A stretch of DNA of 5,623 nt from Oscillospiraceae bacterium (GCA_009779295.1 WREN01000167.1:1-5623), one strand, 5' to 3'; shown: positions 1 through 5,413, numbered from the stretch's first letter. The notes: a model not told the origin generated them from the letters alone. Translations and numbers: made by a program.

Positions 1-120
1 AAAATAGCGTTTGTCATGAATCAGCCTTTGAATATCTTCCCAGTCGATGCGCGTAAGCGGATCAATGCAGTAATGGTCTTCAGGAATCATCGGCCCGGCA
101 TTATTAAAAAAGCGTTCCAT
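1..120 (-). CDS. N-terminus of AAA-like ATP-binding protein (partial)
   Basis: Read on the minus strand, this is the first 40 codons of a gene that runs off the left edge, starting MERFFNNAGPMIPEDHY and ending in RLIHDKRYF. I recognise the opening (aromatic/NTAGP-like motif, HY, a proline-leucine stretch, then an 'R.D..eI..LI...kYF' helix-strand) as the start of the multicopy AAA-like ATP-binding proteins. In those, the next residues are normally a 'vLhaPRQtGKT' Walker A loop. That P-loop lies just outside the window, so ATP binding is inferred from family knowledge and not seen. The ATG at 120 is well supported by a strong Shine-Dalgarno eight bases upstream. The gene points away from the regulator/lipoprotein locus and is separated from it by about 680 bp of repeats. 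The opposite edge of the window carries the C-terminus of another member of this family. The biological role of the family is poorly defined. Confidence 0.8.
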   Translation of the reverse strand, partial: MERFFNNAGPMIPEDHYCIDPLTRIDWEDIQRLIHDKRYF

Positions 121-128
121 TTAAACGA

Positions 129-137
129 CCTCCTCCT
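129..137 (-). promoter_or_regulatory. Strong ribosome binding site for the left-edge ATPase
   Basis: The minus strand reads AGGAGGAGG eight bases before the ATG at 120. This is an extended Shine-Dalgarno match and fixes the start of the partial gene. Confidence 0.8.
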
Positions 138-184
138 CATTACCGGCCGAAACTTATTTCAGTTGTCAGTTATGTTCAGTCACT

Positions 185-193
185 ATTTTATCA
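185..193 (-). promoter_or_regulatory. Possible extended -10 promoter for the left-edge ATPase
   Basis: The minus strand reads TGATAAAAT, a TG-N-TAAAAT extended -10 element, about 65 bp upstream of the ATPase start codon. No good -35 hexamer is found at 17 bp; only weak T-rich matches lie inside the neighbouring palindrome arm. This is a tentative call based on one motif. Confidence 0.25.
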
Positions 194-202
194 TCCGGCG
201 GC

Positions 203-303
203 AATTGCAAAACATTATTTTTTGCTTGGAGCGCGGGCATCTTGCCCGCATTTTTTAAAGACTTTACGGGCTGGAAGCCCGCGCTCCAAGGGGTTTTGCA
301 ATT
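203..303. repeat. Nested palindromic element with two inner hairpins
   Basis: Two perfect inverted-repeat pairs are nested. The outer arms AATTGCAAAAC (203-213) and GTTTTGCAATT (293-303) are 11 bp. The inner arms CTTGGAGCGCGGGC (225-238) and GCCCGCGCTCCAAG (277-290) are 14 bp. Each inner arm can instead fold locally: GCGGGCA-TCT-TGCCCGC at 233-249, and CGGGCT-gga-AGCCCG at 267-281. The design (GC-rich arms, 'GCGGGCatctTGCCCGC' and 'gggCTGGAAGccc' words, no coding potential) resembles dispersed REP/MITE-like elements found between genes in many repeat-rich genomes. It sits upstream of the left-edge ATPase gene and directly abuts the next element. A cruciform or transcription-blocking role is possible but not shown. 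Confidence 0.75.
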
Positions 304-482
304 AACCAGGATATTTCATGGGGTTTCAGCGAGAGGGATCAAGAAGGCGTGGATACAAGGTGCGCGCAGTGAGGGCGACGACGGCATATAAATCTATATG
401 TCAAGGAGACCAGACAAGCGCAACGCAGTAGACATGCCTTATTGCGTGCCCGCAGTAGAAATCCCATGAAATATCCGGGTTA
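303..482. mobile_element. MITE-like element with 25-bp terminal inverted repeats
   Basis: The ends at 303-327 and 458-482 are inverted copies matching at 23 of 25 positions, beginning TAACC and sharing the core GGATATTTCATGGG. The ~130-bp interior has no credible gene. It contains a central palindrome CATATA-aatc-TATATG (385-400) close to the middle of the element, and three copies of CGCAGT (365-370, 424-429, 451-456). If the inverted repeat proper starts at ACC (305) and ends at GGT (480), it is flanked on both sides by TA. This is the target duplication expected of IS630/Tc1-mariner-type non-autonomous elements, but TA is too short to be strong evidence. A structured RNA is the alternative. 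No transposase is present, so mobilisation would have to be in trans. Confidence 0.5.
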
Positions 483-543
483 GCTCTCCAGTCTTTGCTT
501 TTTGTCCAGCCGATACTTTTTGTCGCAAAATGACCGGCTAACC
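478..543. repeat. Inverted repeat GGTTAGC/GCTAACC adjoining the MITE-like end
   Basis: GGTTAGC (478-484) is exactly complementary to GCTAACC (537-543), and AGCCG (508-512) to CGGCT (535-539) in an overlapping alternative fold. The left arm overlaps the terminal repeat of the preceding element, so the TAACC end motif occurs three times in alternating orientation (303, 482, 543). This could mean a second, degenerate element end or simple chance. Confidence 0.35.
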
Positions 544-577
544 TGAATACTGTTTAATCACTAAGGGTTAAATTCCC

Positions 578-591
578 CGCCGCTTGCGGCG
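578..591. repeat. GC-rich hairpin CGCCGC/GCGGCG
   Basis: CGCCGC and GCGGCG are adjacent inverted arms around a CTTG turn. The word 'CCCCGCCGCTTGCGGCG' is repeated in a variant form 38 bp downstream, so the two look like copies of one short palindromic repeat. The hairpin is followed by A7 on the plus strand, not T, so it is not an obvious terminator in either direction. Confidence 0.55.
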
Positions 592-615
592 AGAAAAAAA
601 TATCCCTTTTGATGA

Positions 616-639
616 TACCCCGCTGCTTGCGGCGGGGTA
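616..639. repeat. Second copy of the CCCCGC-CTTG palindromic repeat
   Basis: TACCCCGCTGC pairs with GCGGCGGGGTA around a CTTG turn, giving a 10-bp stem with one G-U pair. It shares the CCCCGC.GCTTGCGGCG word with the hairpin at 578-591. This supports a dispersed REP-type element and not a gene-specific signal. Confidence 0.6.
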
Positions 640-661
640 GTTCATTCGCGTTTATCGAAGC

Positions 662-680
662 TCGGCGCCTGGAGCGCCGA
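662..680. repeat. GC-rich hairpin TCGGCGC/GCGCCGA
   Basis: A perfect 7-bp stem with a 5-base loop (ctgga). It is the third in the row of strong hairpins downstream of the regulator gene. The 'ctgga' loop between GC-rich arms resembles the hairpin loop at 273-275 in the first palindrome. Confidence 0.55.
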
Positions 681-695
681 CAGTCTTGCCGGCGG

Positions 696-728
696 AAAAA
701 AAGCAAATTCGCGGGCGTAAATGCCCGC
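696..728 (-). terminator. Possible terminator of the regulator transcript
   Basis: On the minus strand, GCGGGC-atttac-GCCCGC (728 to 711) forms a 6-bp GC stem. It is followed after eight bases by seven T residues (702 to 696). It lies about 75 bp beyond the regulator's stop codon in the correct orientation. The gap between stem and T tract is longer than in a classical intrinsic terminator, and the hairpin may just be another palindromic repeat. Confidence 0.35.
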
Positions 729-802
729 TCACCTCATATATGCCAGAATCGAACACTGTAAAAATAATGCGTGTGAACTATGTAGCCCGCGATTTATTCT
801 TT

Positions 803-1108
803 TTATAGATTTCGGACGAATTCAATAATACGGTCTTTTATTTCCGCTATTTCATCTATCTTTTTTATTTCTTCCCTTGAGAAATTCTCATCTTCCGAAA
901 AAAACAGCGAGGGATTGACATTCAGCGCATTTGCGATTCTTAGAAGTGTCATGACGGAAGGCTGTTTCTTCCCTGTTTCAAGGCAGGCGAGAAAACTCTG
1001 GGAAAGGTTCGCCAGCAAAGACAGTTCCAGTTGAGACATTGATTTTCGCATCCTGATAGTCCGAATCCGCTTGACAACAGTTTTTAGTTGAATTTCCATT
1101 GATTCCAT
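803..1108 (-). CDS. XRE/Cro-family helix-turn-helix transcriptional regulator
   Basis: A 101-residue DNA-binding protein, probably a dimeric cytoplasmic repressor. Residues about 11-70 form a single HTH_3 (Cro/C1-type) domain. The sequence has 'VVKRIRTIRMRKSMSQLEL' for helices 1-2, SQSFLACLETGKKQPS for recognition helix 3 and the characteristic exE.GkkxPs turn, then MTLLRIANALNVNPSLFF for helices 4-5. A charged helical tail (72-101, EIKKIDEIAEIKDRIIEFV) could mediate dimerisation. Size and layout resemble small autoregulatory repressors such as phage Cro/C1-like proteins and restriction-modification controller proteins. The open frame extends upstream to 1303, but those residues are not HTH-like and would overlap the divergent lipoprotein gene. 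I chose ATG 1108; ATG 1099 (MEIQ) is the alternative. Neither has a clear Shine-Dalgarno, and a predicted promoter would start the message at about 1108. It is divergent from the lipoprotein operon, and a paired inverted repeat between them is its likely operator. Confidence 0.9.
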   Translation of the reverse strand: MESMEIQLKTVVKRIRTIRMRKSMSQLELSLLANLSQSFLACLETGKKQPSVMTLLRIANALNVNPSLFFSEDENFSREEIKKIDEIAEIKDRIIEFVRNL

Positions 1109-1114
1109 TGAATA

Positions 1115-1143
1115 ATTTTGATGCTCTAAAGAGCTTGACGCAA
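1115..1143 (-). promoter_or_regulatory. Predicted promoter of the regulator, giving a leaderless mRNA
   Basis: On the minus strand TTGCGT (1143-1138) and CAAAAT (1120-1115) are 17 bp apart. The expected start site, about seven bases after the -10, falls at 1108, the A of the chosen ATG. The spacer contains the left operator palindrome. The -10 is only a moderate match, so this is an inference supported by spacing and by the missing ribosome binding site. Confidence 0.45.
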
Positions 1144-1182
1144 TGCTCATAAGGCAATACAATGTTATCTTCTTTAGAGCAT
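1121..1182. promoter_or_regulatory. Paired inverted operator between regulator and lipoprotein operon
   Basis: ATGCTCTAAAGA (1121-1132) recurs as its exact reverse complement TCTTTAGAGCAT (1171-1182), with centres 50 bp apart. The left copy is part of the perfect palindrome GCTCT-AA-AGAGC (1123-1134); the right copy matches the same palindrome at 10 of 12 positions. A weaker third copy, ATGCTCATAAGG (1143-1154, 9 of 12), lies 22 bp from the left one. The left site abuts the -35 of the operon promoter and lies inside the regulator promoter spacer. The middle site lies in the operon promoter spacer, and the right site covers its expected start point. This is the arrangement expected for repression of both promoters by the adjacent HTH protein; binding itself is inferred. 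Confidence 0.7.
1135..1163 (+). promoter_or_regulatory. Near-consensus sigma-70 promoter of the lipoprotein operon
   Basis: TTGACG (1135-1140) and TACAAT (1158-1163) are separated by exactly 17 bp, each one base from consensus. Transcription should start near 1170, leaving a leader of about 33 bases before the ATG at 1203. A promoter this strong would need repression, which fits the flanking operators. Confidence 0.75.
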
Positions 1183-1190
1183 TAAACAAT

Positions 1191-1197
1191 GGAGGAG
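1191..1197 (+). promoter_or_regulatory. Ribosome binding site deciding the lipoprotein start
   Basis: GGAGGAG lies five bases before ATG 1203. It selects this start over the in-frame ATG at 1143, which lies upstream of the predicted transcription start. Confidence 0.85.
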
Positions 1198-1202
1198 ATG
1201 CA

Positions 1203-4184
1203 ATGAGTTGCCTAAAAAAAATGGTATTTGTTATCGCGGCAGTTTTTTTAATGTTTTGTATCGCCTGTGGAGACAACAAAGGCGGAAATAAAAATGACAA
1301 CAATAATCAGCTCAAGGTTAGCATAACGATACAGTCTTCCTTAACCGTGCGGGTCGGCGAATCGAGAACAGTTCCGGTATCGACGCAAAACACCGGGTTT
1401 ACGGTATCGGTAAATCCCGCGTCCGGGTCCGGATGCACAAAAGACGGCGATGCCGTGACATGTAGACCGACGGCGTCGGGAACATACACCGTTACGGTGA
1501 CGGCGACCGCCGACACGTCAAAGGCGCCCTCAATGACTGTGAGGGTTCCGGAACTGGAAATTGACGGCGAAGACGAACTGGCCTTTTACGCCGACGAAAC
1601 CGAAAGCGGGGATATAGCTTTTTATGCCGCCGGCGACTGGGAAGCGACGGTTGTCGATAGCGAAGGAGGCGTTCCCGATTGGATTGAGATCAGCAGTCCC
1701 GCCGGAAGCAATTACATGTCAATAATGGCGCAGTCGAGCGGCAGCGGGACAACCATACAAGGCTCAGCCGGGTATAACTCAATCATTGTAACGCTCGCAC
1801 TGAACTTCAGCGGAAAGGAGCGCGCCGCGACAATAATTATTACCACGACAAACGGGCAGATAAAAATAACCATCATCCAGGAAGCCGTCACCGAGGACGG
1901 GACTACTCTTACCCCGGAAATGGTCACAGTTTCCATTTCGCCGAGGAATGCAAGCATAATATTGGGCGACTCCAGAACATTCACTGTAACGGCTCAGAAC
2001 ACGGATTTTATTTTATCCGTCAGACCTACGTCCGGTTCCGGGTGTGTTAAAAGCGGCGTTGGCGTGGTTTGTACGCCGACGGCAACAGGGACGTACGACG
2101 TTACGGTAACGTCTACGGCTGACACGGCGAAGACATCCACCTCCGTGTTTACGGTTTTGCCGACCGTTACCGTCAGTATAAACATGACGCCTCCGACGGC
2201 AAGCGTAACGTTGGGCGAACCCAGAACTTTCGCGGTGGCGGCGCAAAACACAGGTTTTACGTTATCCGTCAGTCCCGCGTCCGGTTCCGGATGCGTTAAA
2301 AGCGGTGACAGCGTAGTCTGTACGCCGACGGCTGAGGGGGCGTACAACGTTACTGTGACGGCTACGGCTGATGCGACGAAGACAGCCACATCCGTGCTCA
2401 CGGTTGCGAAAAGTGTTGATCAACTTATTAACTCCGGCCATGCCGCTTTGAAAAACAAGCAGTATGACGAAGCAGTTGCGTATTACGAAAGAGCGTATGA
2501 GGCGGATAACAATTACGTAAAAGCGGTTATTTATTCAACATTAGGGAAAATCGCCCAGATCAGTACCGATCCGAAGGTTATGGATTTACTCAAAAACAGA
2601 TTAGGGTTTACGTCGTATCCTAATCGCCTGAACGCATTGTTGGATACCGAATGGCTGAAGGAATATGCCGAGTATCGCGAGTTTGGTTATTATGATGATA
2701 CTCTTAAGAAATGGGTTTACTGGTATGACGAATGGGCCGTGGAGGAACCGTTTTATCAAGGGATCGACAAAGCCGGATATTATTACGAAGAGGATAATAG
2801 CTGTTCTTACGATAACAATTATCCCTATTTTAATTATTGCAAATTTGTCTTTGTCTCGGATGTAGAGCGATATACGACAATCTCGCTTCCCGAACTGCTG
2901 ATTCCCGGTTGGGTTACAGGCGGAAGCGACTCATGGTATAATGAAACGCTTTTCGGCGACATGCCCGGGTTCGATACATGGATTCTGCTTTTGTGCGCAA
3001 ATATCCTTGATAAAAATCCTGCCGGTATTAACAACATTATCGACGATCTTATTCCGGCGATTTTTGATGGTTCATTTGTCGATGCGAGCACCAGGGTTAA
3101 AAATCTTGAAACCCATAAAAACACAACAATTACCCTAGACGTGGACTTTATAGCAGCGCTGCACCTGGGCGAATTTATTGATGAATACGACCCTATCGGC
3201 TGGGCGGAATTAAACGGTATAACGTCCGCGATGCTTATCGTAAAAGGAGCGTTGGAATATGTAGCGTCTTACGATTTGAACACGGATTTAAGTTTCATGA
3301 AATACGCCTGGATAAATAATGGAAATGATTTTTACGTGCGTATAAAGGAAGTTGATCCGAAAAATCTGCCTTTCAACAATAGTTTCATGAACGCAAGGAC
3401 GGACGGCGCAACTAGAATGGGAAAAGCGAAAAATTCTTTTATTACCGCAATTCAGGGATTTAAAGCGTCTTATGACGCGATCCTTGAAAGCCCTTTATAT
3501 CCGACCGCGGTAAAAGACGCTTATCCTACTATTAATGAAGGGATAGAAAAACTACTCGCCGCAATTCAAAACGGCGGGAAGTTCTGGATTCCCGAAGATC
3601 CGACAAAAGGCGCTTGGCCAACAAGCGGAGGAACCAATGTTCTTGCGGGCGTGGATATGGGTAAGTTTTTCCAGGCTGGCTATTTCTCGCTGAAAAATGT
3701 ATTTGAGACCGAAGAAATTGACGGACAGGCAAGACCTGTATTATACGCCAGAGAATACCGCTCGGGATATTCCTGCCCCGCGGACCAATTAGAATGGAAT
3801 GAGGAATATAACTACGGCTGGTGTAATTATTGGGACGGCGACGGGGACGGGTATTCGTATGATGATTACATTAATAGCTGGTATGGCAATACCGTATACG
3901 AAAGATTAACGAATTATAACTATTCATACATGCTAGACTTGGACTATAGCTGGGGTTGCAAGGCGGAAGAAGCCGGTGGAATGGTTAATGTACAATGTTA
4001 TGACCGATATGGGGATGTCGGAATGAAATTAAAAGCGGAAATGATAAACGGTATCGTATTTGATTCCCCGGATCTCTACGAGGAACTGCCGGAATTGATT
4101 GACGGGAGCGGCGGACCTATCTTTGATTTTATTCCGCGCGACGCGGCAAAAATTGTTTTTAAGATATATTACGACATCGACTGA
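1203..4184 (+). CDS. Large multidomain lipoprotein: Ig-like repeats, BACON-like domain, TPR, unknown C-terminal region
   Basis: A 993-residue exported protein. Residues 1-22 (positive MSCLKK, hydrophobic core, FCIAC) form a lipoprotein signal with the lipidated Cys at 22, then an Asn/Gly-rich tether. The lipobox is relaxed (Cys instead of Leu at -3). Domains in order: Ig-like repeat 1 (about 37-116); BACON-like domain (about 118-228, with GDWEATV, PDWIEISS and the closing NFSGKERAATIII...IIQEA typical of BACON); Ig-like repeats 2 and 3 (240-318, 321-402); one TPR (405-452, ALKNKQYDEAVAYYERAYEADNNY plus following helix). Residues 453-993 are unrecognised, aromatic-rich with several short-spaced Cys pairs, and contain a DGDGDG calcium-loop-like motif at 878. 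Ig and BACON domains usually mediate adhesion or display; that role here is inferred. The gene overlaps the downstream barrel gene by one base, so the products probably work together in the outer membrane. It is driven by the promoter at 1135-1163. Confidence 0.9.
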   Translation: MSCLKKMVFVIAAVFLMFCIACGDNKGGNKNDNNNQLKVSITIQSSLTVRVGESRTVPVSTQNTGFTVSVNPASGSGCTKDGDAVTCRPTASGTYTVTVTATADTSKAPSMTVRVPELEIDGEDELAFYADETESGDIAFYAAGDWEATVVDSEGGVPDWIEISSPAGSNYMSIMAQSSGSGTTIQGSAGYNSIIVTLALNFSGKERAATIIITTTNGQIKITIIQEAVTEDGTTLTPEMVTVSISPRNASIILGDSRTFTVTAQNTDFILSVRPTSGSGCVKSGVGVVCTPTATGTYDVTVTSTADTAKTSTSVFTVLPTVTVSINMTPPTASVTLGEPRTFAVAAQNTGFTLSVSPASGSGCVKSGDSVVCTPTAEGAYNVTVTATADATKTATSVLTVAKSVDQLINSGHAALKNKQYDEAVAYYERAYEADNNYVKAVIYSTLGKIAQISTDPKVMDLLKNRLGFTSYPNRLNALLDTEWLKEYAEYREFGYYDDTLKKWVYWYDEWAVEEPFYQGIDKAGYYYEEDNSCSYDNNYPYFNYCKFVFVSDVERYTTISLPELLIPGWVTGGSDSWYNETLFGDMPGFDTWILLLCANILDKNPAGINNIIDDLIPAIFDGSFVDASTRVKNLETHKNTTITLDVDFIAALHLGEFIDEYDPIGWAELNGITSAMLIVKGALEYVASYDLNTDLSFMKYAWINNGNDFYVRIKEVDPKNLPFNNSFMNARTDGATRMGKAKNSFITAIQGFKASYDAILESPLYPTAVKDAYPTINEGIEKLLAAIQNGGKFWIPEDPTKGAWPTSGGTNVLAGVDMGKFFQAGYFSLKNVFETEEIDGQARPVLYAREYRSGYSCPADQLEWNEEYNYGWCNYWDGDGDGYSYDDYINSWYGNTVYERLTNYNYSYMLDLDYSWGCKAEEAGGMVNVQCYDRYGDVGMKLKAEMINGIVFDSPDLYEELPELIDGSGGPIFDFIPRDAAKIVFKIYYDID
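1920..2402 (+). repeat. Tandem coding repeat: two ~243-bp Ig-like units
   Basis: Units 2 and 3 of the lipoprotein's Ig-like domains are tandem, with a period of 81 codons, and remain visibly similar in DNA (for example shared GTCCGGTTCCGG, GTTAAAAGCGG and TGTACGCCGACGG blocks). Unit 1 (about 1311-1550) is a more diverged copy separated from them by the BACON-like domain. All three keep a Cys pair nine residues apart in an SGSGC...C.PTA context. The likeness suggests recent duplication, and the number of units could vary between strains. Confidence 0.8.
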
Positions 4185-5413
4185 TGTCTGAAAAACTTCG
4201 CGGTTTCAAAGCATCCCAGGTAATTTTTTCGTGGATGCTTTTTATCATGATTAATGCGTTCGCCGTAAATATCGCCTCCGCTCAAAACTTTGAAGTTAAT
4301 AGCGGAGGTGGTATCCTGCTGCATTGGAAAGGCGAACAGATTTCTTATTGGAACGGAGGGTTTTCTTATAAAAACAACAGGAATTTTGTAAACAAACTCG
4401 ATATCCTCCAGATAAATTCAGACATGTCCCAGTTTTCAGGTAAAATATTGAAAATCGGATATTCTGTTGAACTTGATTTAGGAAAAATTCGTTCGAAATT
4501 ATCCGCCGGATACCTTGAGCAATCCAAAATAAACGTTTTACTAGGAACAAAAAAAATTACCAGCGGCGGCGCGGAAGGATTTTATATCGGCGCATCGCCG
4601 GGTTTTAACATTCAAAAAGCTACGATAAAACCGTCTGTTCTGTTTGCCGGCTTAAAATTCAAAGAAGGCGATTTCAATTTTTTTTACGGAAAGCCGGATA
4701 TCCCGAAATTTCTGCACTGGGGCCTGTCCGGAGAGTATGATAAAAAACATGAGATCAGTTTCTCTGTCACGAATTTCGATCTGAATATTGTCAACAATGA
4801 TGACATGCCTCTTTTTATTTCCAGCGGACGTGTGTTAGGCTCAAGTTATAAGTACACGAATTTCGACGATAATAAACTGAAAAAATTCAGCGGCTCCGTT
4901 GGAATGTATTTTGCCGATTTATCGATGAATGGTTCGCTTACTCCGGCAAATCAGCGATACTTCCTATTTCCGTTTGATTATTTCAATCTTGACGGAAATC
5001 TTGACGCGAATATCGGACATGCTATCTTCGATTATGAACTCCGTCGGAAATATTTGACACATTCTTTTAAAATCGGTGTATTAAATGTTTTCAGCGGAGA
5101 AGTCAACGCAAAATATCATTCAAAATACAGGAAGTTTTTCGGTACAAGCGAAAAAAACGAAAGTCTTGATCCCATAATACTGAAAAATACGGGGTTTGGT
5201 TTTCTGGCGTATTCATTTGAAACGCCGGCATGGACAATAAATAATAAAATTCATGTTGATTTCCGGATGCGGAAAATTATTGCCTGTCCATGGGGGTTCG
5301 ATAAATTTATGAGCGGCAAGGACGATGGCATTTTCGATCAAATCGAAAAGAAAGATTTGATAAAAACAATTCTGTTTTCGGGCTTATCAGGAAGTTTGAG
5401 TATAATGTTTTAA
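4184..5413 (+). CDS. Probable outer-membrane beta-barrel protein, partner of the lipoprotein
   Basis: A 409-residue exported protein that I do not recognise at family level. Residues 1-33 form a Sec signal peptide with a long n-region (MSEKLRGFKASQ), a hydrophobic core (VIFSWMLFIMINAFAVNI) and an ASA-Q cleavage site after Ala33. The mature ~376 residues are rich in alternating polar/hydrophobic, Gly- and aromatic-containing stretches (for example KLSAGYLEQ, GFYIGASPGF, FSGSVGMYFADL) and contain no second membrane helix. The chain ends GLSGSLSIMF, with the terminal Phe and alternating hydrophobics expected of the last strand of a BAM-assembled outer-membrane barrel. The ATG shares its A with the lipoprotein's stop (TGATG) and has no good Shine-Dalgarno, pointing to translational coupling and matched expression. 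It could be a porin-like channel, an anchor, or an export partner for the lipoprotein; nothing in the sequence chooses between these. Confidence 0.85.
   Translation: MSEKLRGFKASQVIFSWMLFIMINAFAVNIASAQNFEVNSGGGILLHWKGEQISYWNGGFSYKNNRNFVNKLDILQINSDMSQFSGKILKIGYSVELDLGKIRSKLSAGYLEQSKINVLLGTKKITSGGAEGFYIGASPGFNIQKATIKPSVLFAGLKFKEGDFNFFYGKPDIPKFLHWGLSGEYDKKHEISFSVTNFDLNIVNNDDMPLFISSGRVLGSSYKYTNFDDNKLKKFSGSVGMYFADLSMNGSLTPANQRYFLFPFDYFNLDGNLDANIGHAIFDYELRRKYLTHSFKIGVLNVFSGEVNAKYHSKYRKFFGTSEKNESLDPIILKNTGFGFLAYSFETPAWTINNKIHVDFRMRKIIACPWGFDKFMSGKDDGIFDQIEKKDLIKTILFSGLSGSLSIMF

Larger units (their letters stand above)
121..802. other. Repeat-rich intergenic region without a convincing gene
   Basis: This 680-bp stretch lies between two minus-strand genes: the regulator, whose stop is at 803, and the ATPase start at 120. 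Short open frames here have no ribosome binding site, no recognisable protein motif, and are cut by the repeats. It is packed with inverted repeats: a nested palindrome at 203-303, a MITE-like element at 303-482, an inverted pair at 478-543, and hairpins at 578-591, 616-639, 662-680 and 711-728. Positions 729-802 show nothing I can name. Confidence 0.6.

Noticed and set aside
16..258. Plus-strand open frame of 80 codons
   Set aside because: It is antisense to the ATPase N-terminus and then runs into the palindromic repeat. It has no motif of its own.
318..431. 37-codon plus-strand open frame inside the MITE-like element
   Set aside because: It has no ribosome binding site, starts inside the terminal inverted repeat, and its basic composition reflects the repeat. 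It is not supported as a gene.
121..802. CRISPR array or tRNA gene in the intergenic region
   Set aside because: The repeats are inverted pairs of differing sequence, not regularly spaced direct repeats, and no cloverleaf with a GTTCGA-type T arm could be built.
1143..1202. Lipoprotein start at ATG 1143 (20 extra residues)
   Set aside because: It lies upstream of the predicted transcription start near 1170, has no ribosome binding site, and would put non-signal residues before a proper lipoprotein signal. ATG 1203 has GGAGGAG at five bases.
1109..1303. Longer N-terminus for the HTH regulator (up to 166 residues)
   Set aside because: The extra residues do not belong to the HTH family and would run through the divergent promoter region and into the lipoprotein signal sequence.
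1994..2401. Minus-strand open frame of 135 codons within the Ig-like repeats
   Set aside because: It mirrors the plus-strand repeat, is Val/Thr-rich only because of antisense codons, and the plus strand encodes a clear domain series.
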